Positions 25,315-33,947 of a stretch of 64,000 bases of DNA are shown in pieces. This DNA comes from Mesonia algae (GTDB lineage Bacteria; Bacteroidota; Bacteroidia; Flavobacteriales; Flavobacteriaceae): assembly GCF_003253545.1 (NCBI RefSeq), contig NZ_QKYV01000001.1:124001-188000 (forward strand), given 5' to 3'. The first letter of the stretch is position 1; each line of letters starts with the position of its first letter. Below the pieces are notes generated by a model. That model had not been told where the DNA came from, searched no databases, and worked only from the letters and a program-made list of their open reading frames with translations. A program made the position numbers and the translations under genes.

Positions 25315-28300
25315 TTAATTTAACTTGTATTGGATGTTTTGAGACTCTAGTTCTGTAATTAATTCTTGACAAATTTTTACTTTCTGACGCCTACTAGGCA
25401 TATGGAGTTTTATTTTTTCTTGCAATTCATACACCACAAAATTGAGCAAATGATCTCCTTTATGAATGTGAAACAATTCTTGAAGAGATATAATTTGCTG
25501 ATCGCTTAACTCTTCAACATTCAATTGAATGGTGAGTTTTTTTGCGTTTTCTTCGATGACATCGTGCAGCAAACTAAAATCTCTAAATTGTATTCTAGGT
25601 TCTCCTTTTTTTCCTGTGTCTTTATTTGTCCATCCTTCTTTAATAAATAACCTTACGCGCACAAAATTGTTAATCATTAAAAAATGACGATGTTTTAAGT
25701 ATTCTTCTCCAAAAATTTTAAACTCATAAGATTCATTATAATCTTCTACAGTAAATATCGCCCAACCTTTTCCATTTTTACTCACCCTATGTTGCACATC
25801 ACTTACTACTACCCCCATCGTAAACTCTTTATTTACTTGAGTGCTTAGATCACTTAAATAAGCCAAAGATGAGTTACAGAAATATTTCATTTCTAACCTA
25901 AAATCATCTAATGGGTGTCCCGAGATATAAATACCCACTACTTCTCTTTCTTTACGGAGTTTTTCCATCGTTCCCCATTCTTCGCAAGGAGGAACTACAG
26001 GCTCTGGAATTTGTACATCACTCGCCTCTCCAAATAAACTCACTTGAGAAGAGTTTTGGTTCTCTTGATACTTTGCCGCATATTTCACCACCTTTTCTAA
26101 AAAAGTAACCCCGTCTCCTTCATCATGGAAGTACTGACCCCTATGCGTCGGCTTAAAGCCATCAAAACCTCCCGCTAGGGCTAAACTCTCAAAAGCTTTT
26201 TTATTGGCTGCTCTTAAATCGATGCGTTTAGCCATATCAAAAATAGACCTGTAAGCGCCATCTTTTCTATTCTCTACAATGGTTTGTACCGCCCCGCTTC
26301 CTACACCTTTAATCGCTCCCATTCCAAAACGAACAGCATTATTTTTATTTACTGAAAATTTAAAATAGGATTCATTCACATCTGGACCCAAAACTTCCAA
26401 CTTCATACGCTTACATTCTTCCATAAAGAAGGTAACGTTTTTAATATTATTCATGTTATTAGAAAGCACCGCCGCCATATATTCTGCTGGATAATGTGCT
26501 TTTAAGTAAGCGGTTTGATAAGCAATCCAAGCATAACAAGTAGAATGCGATTTGTTAAAAGCATAACTTGCAAAGGCTTCCCAATCTTTCCATATTTTTT
26601 CTAACTTTTCGGGATCATGACCTTTCGATGCAGCTTGGTTGATAAATTGAGGCTTCATTTTATCTAATACTGCTTTCTGCTTCTTACCCATGGCTTTACG
26701 CAAAACATCGGCTTCACCTTTGGTAAAATCGGCTAACTTTTGTGAAAGCAACATCACTTGCTCTTGGTATACTGTAATCCCATAGGTTTCTTGCAGGTAT
26801 TCTTCCATATCCTCCAAGTCATAAGTAATTTCTTCATCCCCATGTTTTCTGGCAATAAAACTAGGAATATACTCCATTGGACCTGGTCGGTACAAGGCAT
26901 TCATCGCAATAAGATCTTCAAAAACGGTCGGCTTTAAAGCTTGCATATGTTTTTGCATTCCAGGAGATTCATATTGAAATATCCCTACGGTTTCTCCGCG
27001 TTGGAACAAAGCGTAAGTTTCTTCATCGTCAAGCGGAAAGTTTTCTGGATCTAAATCGATTCCATGTCGGCCTTTTACAATTTTAACCGTATCCTTAATC
27101 AGGGTTAAGGTTTTTAATCCCAAGAAATCCATTTTTAATAATCCAGCATCTTCTACGACGGAATTATCAAACTGGGTAACATATAAATCTGAATCTTTTG
27201 CTACAGAAACCGGTACATAATTGGTGATATCTCCCGGAGTAATAATCACCCCACAAGCGTGAATCCCGGTGTTTCTTACCGAACCTTCTAAAATCCTAGC
27301 TTGATTAACGGTTTGTGCTTCTAGATCACTCCCTTCTGCTATATTAAGAAGTTCATTTACTTTATCTACTTCTTCACTTCTAAACTTAGATCGGATTCCC
27401 TTTTCGTCTAGTGCAAAAATCTTATGCAGCTTCGACATATCTGGAATCAACTTCGCAATCCGGTCGGCTTCGCTTAAAGGTAAATCTAATACCCTAGCTG
27501 TATCTCGAATGGACGACTTTGCGGCCATGGTTCCGTAGGTAATAATTTGCGCTACTTGATTGGCTCCATATTTTTCAATCACATAATCCATCACTCGACT
27601 CCGACCTTCATCATCAAAGTCAATATCAATATCGGGCATACTTACACGATCTGGATTTAAGAAACGCTCAAAAAGCAAATCGTATTTAATAGGATCGATA
27701 TTGGTAATCTTTAAGCAATAGGCCACAGCACTTCCTGCCGCAGAACCCCTTCCGGGTCCCACCGAAACATCCATCTTCCTTGCTTCTCGAATAAAATCTT
27801 CTACAATTAAGAAATATCCGGGGTAACCTGTGTTTTCAATTACCGAAAGTTCGAAGTTTAAACGCTCGGTAATATCATCAGTAAGTTCTCCATAGCGCTC
27901 TTCGGCACCTTTAAAAGTAAGGTATTTTAAATACGCATTCTCTCCTCTTTTACCGCCATCTTCTTCATCTTTTACATCTAAAAACTTTTCTGGAATCGTA
28001 AACGCAGGTAATAAGACATCTCGAGCTAATACAAACGGCTCAATTTTATCGACCACCTCTTGAATATTGGTAATCGCTTGCGGCAAATCTTTAAAGAGAT
28101 CTTTCATCTCTGTAGCCGACTTAAAATAATATTCTTGGTTAGGCAAACCGTAACGATAACCACGTCCTCTACCTATAGGCGTTGCCTGTTTTTCTCCGTC
28201 CTTTACACATAATAAAATGTCGTGAGCATTCGCATTTTCTTTATCGCAGTAATAGGTATTGTTACTCGCAATCATCTTTACCTGATGTTGCTCTGCAAAT

Positions 28301-29700
28301 TTCACCAATACAGGATTTACACGGTCCTCATCTTCCTGCCCGTGGCGCATTAACTCTATATATAAATCCTCTCCAAACTCCTCTTTCCACCAAAGCAAAG
28401 CTTCTTCAGCTTGGTTTTCTCCAATATTTAAAACCTTACTCGGCACTTCTCCGTAAAGATTTCCGGTAAGGACAATAATATCTTCTTTATATTTTTTGAT
28501 CACCTCTTTATCTATACGAGGCACATAGTAGAAACCATCGGTATAAGCGACCGAAGACATTTTTGCTAAATTGTGATAGCCTTTCTTATTTTTAGCCAAC
28601 AGTACAATTTGATAGCCATTATCTTTTCTAGATTTATCTAAATGATTTTCACAAACAAAAAATTCGCAGCCTACAATGGCTTTAATTTCTCTCTCCTTAA
28701 ATTCTTCACCACTCTCTAAAGCTGCTTCTCTTTTTGCTTTTATCTCCCCATTATGTTTCGCTACTGCGGAAACAAAATGAAAAGCCCCCATCATATTCGC
28801 ATGATCAGTTAAAGCTACTGCTGGCATATTCTTTTTTGCGGCTGCAGCTACCAAATCTTGTACGCTTATGGTAGATTGTAAAATGGAGAATTGACTGTGA
28901 TTGTGCAGATGAACAAAATCTTCATCTTGAAGCACTTCAATATTTTCTTGAATCTCCGCTTCAGAAAGGTCTTGCTGAGGTTCCTTTTTTGCCATTTTCT
29001 TACGAATGGCTTCCGAAGCTTTTTTAAGGTTAATGTGTTTTAAACCTATTAACGGAATAACTTGTGGATTCTCTTCAGAAAAATTTTCAAAATAATCTGG
29101 ACTTACATCCAGTTCTTCTGCGGTAAAAACACGAAGACGAATCAGCTCCAAGAAACATCGGGTAGTAGCTTCTACATCGGCTGTAGCATTATGAGCTTCA
29201 GCAAATGGTTGTTTAAAAAGATGCTCGTGTAATTCCGTTAAGGTAGGAAGTTTAAATTTCCCTCCTCTACCTCCAGGAATCTGGCAAAGCTGCGCGGTTG
29301 TCTCGGTACACGTATCTAAAACTGGAAGCTCTGTTAGGTTGTTTTCTACCCCTTCACGGAAAAATTCGGCTCCCATGATATTGATATCAAAACCTACATT
29401 TTGACCGACAACAAATTTAGTTTTTGATAAAGCCGTTTTAAATCTCGCTAAGCCTTCCTCTAAAGAAATTCCTTCCTCTTGAGCGAGCTCAGTCGAAATT
29501 CCGTGAATCTTTTCGGCATCATAAGGAATGTTAAATCCGTCAGGGCGAATTAGAAAATCTTCATTCTCAATCAAATTCCCCATCTCATCATGCAACTGCC
29601 AAGCGATTTGAATTGCTCTTGGCCAATTATCTGAATCGGTAATTGGAGCATCCCAACGCTTTGGTAATCCGGTAGTTTCGGTATCGAAGATTAAATACAT
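25315..29700 (-). CDS. dnaE: DNA polymerase III alpha subunit with fused N-terminal proofreading exonuclease
   Basis: Replicative polymerase, 1461 aa, about 300 longer than E. coli DnaE. Residues 1-190 form a DEDDh 3'-5' exonuclease (FDTETTGLP, GQNVGFDINI, HNATADVEAT), the role of a separate epsilon subunit elsewhere. The PHP domain follows (about 265-480; HLHNHSQFSILQS, ALTDHANMMG). The polymerase core has GPGRGSAAGSAVAYCL and the catalytic aspartates in MPDIDIDFDD. An OB-fold region is near 1260-1340 (FTMGVVVSDVQHRVSKNGKGW). The exonuclease-DnaE fusion is known in Bacteroidota relatives. It lies directly upstream of trxA. Confidence 0.96.
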   Translation of the reverse strand: MYLIFDTETTGLPKRWDAPITDSDNWPRAIQIAWQLHDEMGNLIENEDFLIRPDGFNIPYDAEKIHGISTELAQEEGISLEEGLARFKTALSKTKFVVGQNVGFDINIMGAEFFREGVENNLTELPVLDTCTETTAQLCQIPGGRGGKFKLPTLTELHEHLFKQPFAEAHNATADVEATTRCFLELIRLRVFTAEELDVSPDYFENFSEENPQVIPLIGLKHINLKKASEAIRKKMAKKEPQQDLSEAEIQENIEVLQDEDFVHLHNHSQFSILQSTISVQDLVAAAAKKNMPAVALTDHANMMGAFHFVSAVAKHNGEIKAKREAALESGEEFKEREIKAIVGCEFFVCENHLDKSRKDNGYQIVLLAKNKKGYHNLAKMSSVAYTDGFYYVPRIDKEVIKKYKEDIIVLTGNLYGEVPSKVLNIGENQAEEALLWWKEEFGEDLYIELMRHGQEDEDRVNPVLVKFAEQHQVKMIASNNTYYCDKENANAHDILLCVKDGEKQATPIGRGRGYRYGLPNQEYYFKSATEMKDLFKDLPQAITNIQEVVDKIEPFVLARDVLLPAFTIPEKFLDVKDEEDGGKRGENAYLKYLTFKGAEERYGELTDDITERLNFELSVIENTGYPGYFLIVEDFIREARKMDVSVGPGRGSAAGSAVAYCLKITNIDPIKYDLLFERFLNPDRVSMPDIDIDFDDEGRSRVMDYVIEKYGANQVAQIITYGTMAAKSSIRDTARVLDLPLSEADRIAKLIPDMSKLHKIFALDEKGIRSKFRSEEVDKVNELLNIAEGSDLEAQTVNQARILEGSVRNTGIHACGVIITPGDITNYVPVSVAKDSDLYVTQFDNSVVEDAGLLKMDFLGLKTLTLIKDTVKIVKGRHGIDLDPENFPLDDEETYALFQRGETVGIFQYESPGMQKHMQALKPTVFEDLIAMNALYRPGPMEYIPSFIARKHGDEEITYDLEDMEEYLQETYGITVYQEQVMLLSQKLADFTKGEADVLRKAMGKKQKAVLDKMKPQFINQAASKGHDPEKLEKIWKDWEAFASYAFNKSHSTCYAWIAYQTAYLKAHYPAEYMAAVLSNNMNNIKNVTFFMEECKRMKLEVLGPDVNESYFKFSVNKNNAVRFGMGAIKGVGSGAVQTIVENRKDGAYRSIFDMAKRIDLRAANKKAFESLALAGGFDGFKPTHRGQYFHDEGDGVTFLEKVVKYAAKYQENQNSSQVSLFGEASDVQIPEPVVPPCEEWGTMEKLRKEREVVGIYISGHPLDDFRLEMKYFCNSSLAYLSDLSTQVNKEFTMGVVVSDVQHRVSKNGKGWAIFTVEDYNESYEFKIFGEEYLKHRHFLMINNFVRVRLFIKEGWTNKDTGKKGEPRIQFRDFSLLHDVIEENAKKLTIQLNVEELSDQQIISLQELFHIHKGDHLLNFVVYELQEKIKLHMPSRRQKVKICQELITELESQNIQYKLN

Positions 29701-29780
29701 GTACGCCTAATTTTTTGCAACTATTGAACGTATAAAATTAGGAATTCATTTAGGTTTAGGAAAGTTTAGTTATCAACAAA

Positions 29781-29812
29781 AAAAAAGACTATCTATAAAA
29801 AATAGTCTTTAA
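29781..29812 (-). terminator. Second hairpin upstream of dnaE
   Basis: AAAGACTAT pairs with ATAGTCTTT, with A- and T-runs outside. It lies downstream of the lipoprotein gene at 29941 and upstream of dnaE, and probably backs up the terminator at 29887. Confidence 0.7.
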
Positions 29813-29886
29813 AATTTGGGGCAAAATGTGTTTTTGCTTGTAGGTTTATAGATAACGTAACTATTTTTAAAGTATTGTGCACAAAC

Positions 29887-29919
29887 AAAAAAAACTTTAG
29901 TTTCCTAAAGTTTTTTTTG
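29887..29919 (-). terminator. Terminator after the lipoprotein gene at 29941
   Basis: AAAAAACTTTAG pairs with CTAAAGTTTTTT around a TTTC loop, 22 bases past the lipoprotein stop. Confidence 0.88.
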
Positions 29920-29940
29920 TTTTAGATCGTTGAAAACAAT

Positions 29941-30606
29941 TTAGCTTTCACAACTTCCTAAAGTATCTAAAATGGCTTGTAAATCTCCGCTTTCATCACC
30001 ACAAGTATCTATTTCTTGATTTAACGCATTACGATACGCATTACATACTAATTGTAATTGTTCTGCATTATTAGGATCTACATTATCATAAGCTAATTTA
30101 GCCGCTAATCTTATATTTTGAGCTTCTTCACAATCTAAATCTGAGCCCGGAGTACTTGGAGTTCCTGGGTTAGTTAAAGGCACATCAAAGAAAGAACCTT
30201 TACTAAAATTAATAGTATCTCCTACTCCATTCTCTAAGGCATTAAAATAAAATTCTCCCGAAAGTCTCCCACCTTCTATTTTAGTAATCTCTATTTCTCC
30301 ATCTCCATTTTCACCGGTTAAATATAAGACTCCATTAAAGTCCTCAAAAGTAGCCTCATTAGTTACACTACCTCCAAAAGAGTAAATCCCTTCTTCGTAA
30401 GCAGAAGCTGTTAAGGTTACCACTTCATCTGAAGAACTACCCGTTAAGGTCACCGACCCATCTTCGTTAAGCGTTGCTACTGAACTTCCCGATCTAAAGA
30501 AAATATCCTCTACCTCTCCTTGTATAGAAGGTGTATTGGTTTCGATATCGTCTCCACAACTTATGACAAAAAGACTAAGCAGCGCAATTAAAAAGATTTT
30601 TTTCAT
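29941..30606 (-). CDS. Flavobacterial lipoprotein of unknown function (DUF6252-like)
   Basis: 221 aa. Signal peptide ends LFVISCGDDIETN with lipobox Cys17. Residues about 25-145 form a beta-rich domain (FFRSGSSVATLNEDGSVTLTGS..) resembling DUF6252 proteins. A PGTPSTPGS linker follows, then a helical C-terminal module of about 65 residues with four Cys (DLDCEEAQ, LQLVCNAY, EIDTCGDE, TLGSCES) that could form two disulfides. Monocistronic by its terminator. No function is assigned. Confidence 0.75.
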   Translation of the reverse strand: MKKIFLIALLSLFVISCGDDIETNTPSIQGEVEDIFFRSGSSVATLNEDGSVTLTGSSSDEVVTLTASAYEEGIYSFGGSVTNEATFEDFNGVLYLTGENGDGEIEITKIEGGRLSGEFYFNALENGVGDTINFSKGSFFDVPLTNPGTPSTPGSDLDCEEAQNIRLAAKLAYDNVDPNNAEQLQLVCNAYRNALNQEIDTCGDESGDLQAILDTLGSCES

Positions 30607-30689
30607 GGGTAGGTTAAATTTGGTTATAATAGTTACAAATGTAAAAGAAAAAATAATAATCTTTTTATTAACAGTAAAAAAATATGATG

Positions 30690-30697
30690 TATCTTTG
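30690..30697 (+). promoter_or_regulatory. -7 box (TATCTTTG) for rpsP
   Basis: Perfect TAnnTTTG 46 bases before the chosen rpsP ATG, leaving a leader of about 40 bases that contains the hairpin at 30715-30729. Confidence 0.7.
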
Positions 30698-30714
30698 CCG
30701 GATTATTAATAATC

Positions 30715-30729
30715 GAGGTCGAGAACCTC
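30715..30729 (+). promoter_or_regulatory. Small hairpin in the rpsP leader
   Basis: GAGGT pairs with ACCTC around CGAGA, 14 bases before the rpsP start. It may be a leader control element or chance. Confidence 0.35.
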
Positions 30730-30743
30730 AAAATTTAATTTTT

Positions 30744-31292
30744 ATGCCTGTAAAAATAAGATTACAAAGACACGGTAAAAAAGGAAAACCTTTTTACTGG
30801 ATCGTAGCTGCAGATGTGCGCTCAAAAAGAGATGGTAAATACTTAGAGAAATTAGGAATTTACAATCCAAACACAAACCCTGCAACTATTGAGTTAGATG
30901 TAGACAGTTCTGTAAACTGGCTTCAAAATGGAGCACAGCCTACAGCAACTGCTAAAAACATCCTTTCTTACAAAGGTGTTTTATTAAAAAATCATTTAGC
31001 TGGAGGTGTTCGTAAAGGCGCTTTAACTGAAGAACAAGCGGAAGAGAAATTTAATGCTTGGGTAGAAGAAAAGTCTGGAAGAATTGATGCGAAGAAAGAA
31101 AACCTTTCTAAAGCAGATCAAGAAGCTAAAGACAAAGCATTAGCTGCTGAAAAAGAAGTTAATGACAAGCGTGAAGCTGATGCAAAAGCTGCTGAAGCTG
31201 AAGCTCTAGCTGCCGCTGCTGCTGAAAATGAAGCAAAAACTGAAGAAGCTGAAGCTAGTGCTGATGCAACTGAAGAAGAAAAAGAAGTTTAA
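30744..31292 (+). CDS. rpsP: 30S ribosomal protein S16 with C-terminal extension
   Basis: Small-subunit ribosomal protein, 182 aa. I start at 30744 (MPVKIRLQRHGKKGKPFYWI), the universal S16 beginning; an upstream in-frame ATG at 30684 precedes the -7 box and cannot be on the transcript. The S16 core is about 1-80; the remainder is a Lys/Glu/Ala-rich, probably helical tail (QEAKDKALAAEKEVNDK.., then Ala-Glu repeats). Long S16 tails are common in Bacteroidota. It forms an operon with rimM, which starts 15 bases after its stop. Confidence 0.97.
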   Translation: MPVKIRLQRHGKKGKPFYWIVAADVRSKRDGKYLEKLGIYNPNTNPATIELDVDSSVNWLQNGAQPTATAKNILSYKGVLLKNHLAGGVRKGALTEEQAEEKFNAWVEEKSGRIDAKKENLSKADQEAKDKALAAEKEVNDKREADAKAAEAEALAAAAAENEAKTEEAEASADATEEEKEV

Positions 31293-31306
31293 AACAACCT
31301 AACGAC

Positions 31307-31831
31307 GTGCGTAAAGAAGATTGTTTCTATTTAGGTAAAATCGTTAGTAAGTTTAGCTTTAAGGGTGAATTGTTGATCAAATTAGATACCGACGATCCCG
31401 AACATTATTTAGAAATGGAATCAGTTTTTGTGGAATACCGCAAAAAATTGGTTCCATTTTTTATTGACAAATCTTCCTTACAGAAAAGTGAACTTCTTCG
31501 TGTAAAATTTGAAGATATCGATACCGAAGAAGATGCTGAAGATCTCCTTAAAAGAGAAGTCTATCTTCCCTTAGACCAATTGCCAGCTCTAGAAGCCGAT
31601 CAATTTTATTACCATGAAATTATTGGTTACCAATCTATAGACAAAAATTTTGGTGAAATTGGCACGCTCACGGGTGTTAATACCAATACAGCGCAAGCTT
31701 TATTTGAAATTGATCATCAAGGAAAACAGATTCTTATTCCTTTAAATGATGATTTTATCAGTAAAATTGACAAAGAGAATAAAGTTATACATCTAGACGT
31801 TCCAGAAGGCTTGATTGAAATGTATCTTTAA
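31307..31831 (+). CDS. rimM: 16S rRNA processing protein RimM
   Basis: Maturation factor for the 30S head, binding S19, 174 aa. The RimM N-domain (DCFYLGKIVSKFSFKGELLIK) and a PRC-barrel C-domain (about 100-174; YYHEIIGYQSID, ILIPLNDDFISKID) are both present. The start is GTG; no ATG fits. The rpsP-rimM pairing is conserved in bacteria and confirms the call. Confidence 0.95.
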   Translation: MRKEDCFYLGKIVSKFSFKGELLIKLDTDDPEHYLEMESVFVEYRKKLVPFFIDKSSLQKSELLRVKFEDIDTEEDAEDLLKREVYLPLDQLPALEADQFYYHEIIGYQSIDKNFGEIGTLTGVNTNTAQALFEIDHQGKQILIPLNDDFISKIDKENKVIHLDVPEGLIEMYL

Positions 31832-31899
31832 GCAGTTGTGAGAAGTTAGAATTGAGCAAGGATATCTATAAGTAGAAACGAAACTGACTTCTAAACACT

Positions 31900-32619
31900 A
31901 TGTCCAAACCCTTCCAATTTAAAGAATTTACCATAGAACAAGATCGTTGTGCGATGAAAATTGGCACCGATGGGGTTTTGCTAGGCGCTTGGGCTTCAGT
32001 TAAAGATAACACTTTTTCTATCTTAGATATTGGCGCAGGAACAGGCGTTATCGCCTTAATGCTTGCTCAAAGAAGTCAGGCAGAATTGATCGATGCTTTA
32101 GAAATTGACGAAGACGCCTACGAACAATGTGTGGATAATTTTGAAAACAGTCCGTGGGGAGATCGTGTATTTTGTTACCATGCCGATTTAGATGAATTTA
32201 CGGAAGAATTTGAGGACGAAACCTACGATTTAATCGTAAGCAATCCTCCATTCTTTGAACCTTCCTTATCGGAAGAAACACCTGAAGCTCGAAAGAAAGC
32301 CCGTTTTTATGATGCGTTGCCTTTTGAAGATCTCTTAAAAAATACCGCGCAACTACTTTCAAAAAAAGGAACTTTTCAAACGATAATTCCTTTTTCTGAA
32401 TATGAGGATTTTATCAAACTAGCCCGTAAAAACCAACTTTATTTACAGCGGGTCACCTACGTAAAAGGCAACCAAACCACTCCCATAAAACGTGTGTTAC
32501 TCCAATTGGGTTTTGAAAAAACACCGATAGAAGAGCAAACTCTCATTATTGAAAAAGAAAGACACGTTTATACGGAAGCTTATACCGAATTAGTTAAAGA
32601 CTTTTACTTAAAACTTTAA
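31900..32619 (+). CDS. trmN6: tRNA1(Val) (adenine-37-N6)-methyltransferase
   Basis: SAM-dependent N6-adenine methyltransferase of the YfiC type, 239 aa. SAM-binding motif ILDIGAGTGVIALML is at about 41-55, the acidic ribose-binding residue in DALEIDEDA, and the adenine-methylase NPPF motif in LIVSNPPFFEPS at about 112. N-terminal signature FKEFTIEQDRCAMKIGTDGVLLGA is typical of TrmN6. It overlaps the stop of the convergent helicase gene by four bases. Confidence 0.92.
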   Translation: MSKPFQFKEFTIEQDRCAMKIGTDGVLLGAWASVKDNTFSILDIGAGTGVIALMLAQRSQAELIDALEIDEDAYEQCVDNFENSPWGDRVFCYHADLDEFTEEFEDETYDLIVSNPPFFEPSLSEETPEARKKARFYDALPFEDLLKNTAQLLSKKGTFQTIIPFSEYEDFIKLARKNQLYLQRVTYVKGNQTTPIKRVLLQLGFEKTPIEEQTLIIEKERHVYTEAYTELVKDFYLKL

Positions 32620-33851
32620 TTTGATTTTTTCTTGTTCCTAGAATTCGAATTTCTTCGAGAATTAGGTTTATAGGATTTTTTTTGGGGTTTAGCTGAGCTT
32701 GAATCTCCTTCCTCTGCCACTACTTCATTAAACTCATGTTTAACCACAGGTAAACGCTGATCGATAAGTTTCTCGATTGATTTTAAGTACGGACGCTCAT
32801 CTTTATCACAAAAAGCAATTGCATTTCCACTTGCTTTCGCCCGGCCTGTTCTTCCTATTCTATGTACATAGGTTTCTGGTACGTTAGGCAAATCAAATTG
32901 TACTACTAATGAAAGTTGTGAAACATCAATTCCGCGGGCAGCGATATCGGTAGCGACCAATACATTGATTTTTCCATCTTTAAATTCATTCAACACCTTC
33001 TGACGTTGGTTTTGCGATTTATTTCCATGAATCGCAGCAGATTGAATTCCAGCTTGACTGAGTTTTTTTACAATTTTATTAGCTCCGTGTTTTGTTCTAG
33101 AAAACACCAAAACAGTCTCAAAAGGTTCAGTCTTCAATACGTGAACCAGCAACTTCGTTTTATTTTTCTTAGGCACAAAATAAATGGCTTGATCTACACG
33201 CTCGGCAGTGGTTTGCTGCGGCGCAATATTTACACGTTCAAAATCTCCTAAAATTTGTTTTGAAAGCTCAATAATCGATTTAGGCATGGTGGCCGAAAAA
33301 AACAATGATTGTCTTTCTTGAGGTAACTTTTTTAAAATCTTTTTAATGTCATGTACAAAGCCCATATCCAACATCTGGTCGGCTTCATCAAGCACAAAAT
33401 GATTTACATTTTTCAAAGAAATAAATCCTTGATTAATCAAATCGAGTAACCTCCCAGGAGTTGCTGTAAGTACATCTACTCCTCTTTTTAAGGTTTTTAC
33501 CTGTGATTCTTGCTTTACACCTCCAAAAATAACGGTGCTTCGAATATCGGTATGCTGAGCATAAGCTCGTATATTATCATCAATTTGAATTGCCAACTCT
33601 CGTGTTGGAGTGATGATAAGCGCTTGTATTTTTCTTTGTTTTTTAGGCGGCACACCTTCTGCCAAATGCTGTAAAATAGGAATGGTAAAAGCTGCTGTTT
33701 TCCCCGTTCCTGTTTGTGCTGATCCCAACAAGTCTTTACCTTTTAATAAAACAGGGATCGCCTGTGCTTGAATAGGTGTAGGTTGTGTATATCCTTTTTC
33801 GGCTAACGCCTTTAATATGGGCTCAATAACGCCCAATTCTTTAAATGTCAT
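32616..33851 (-). CDS. DEAD-box ATP-dependent RNA helicase (RhlE-like)
   Basis: 411 aa. Complete motif set: Q motif (GYTQPTPIQAQAIP), I AQTGTGKT, Ia PTRELAIQ, Ib TPGRLLD, II DEAD, III SAT, IV VLVFSRTKHGA, V ATDIAARGIDV, VI HRIGRTGRA. The basic, Ser/Asn-rich tail (KKSYKPNSRRNSNSRNKKK) is an RNA-binding extension usual in RhlE homologues. Involved in ribosome assembly or RNA turnover. Converges with trmN6. Confidence 0.93.
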   Translation of the reverse strand: MTFKELGVIEPILKALAEKGYTQPTPIQAQAIPVLLKGKDLLGSAQTGTGKTAAFTIPILQHLAEGVPPKKQRKIQALIITPTRELAIQIDDNIRAYAQHTDIRSTVIFGGVKQESQVKTLKRGVDVLTATPGRLLDLINQGFISLKNVNHFVLDEADQMLDMGFVHDIKKILKKLPQERQSLFFSATMPKSIIELSKQILGDFERVNIAPQQTTAERVDQAIYFVPKKNKTKLLVHVLKTEPFETVLVFSRTKHGANKIVKKLSQAGIQSAAIHGNKSQNQRQKVLNEFKDGKINVLVATDIAARGIDVSQLSLVVQFDLPNVPETYVHRIGRTGRAKASGNAIAFCDKDERPYLKSIEKLIDQRLPVVKHEFNEVVAEEGDSSSAKPQKKSYKPNSRRNSNSRNKKKSN

Positions 33852-33947
33852 ATCTTGTTATAAGCCGCAAAGGTACGCTTATTTTAGGGATTTTATATTC
33901 TCTTCGAGCTATCCTGTTATAAACATTCATTTTGAATAAAAGATTGT

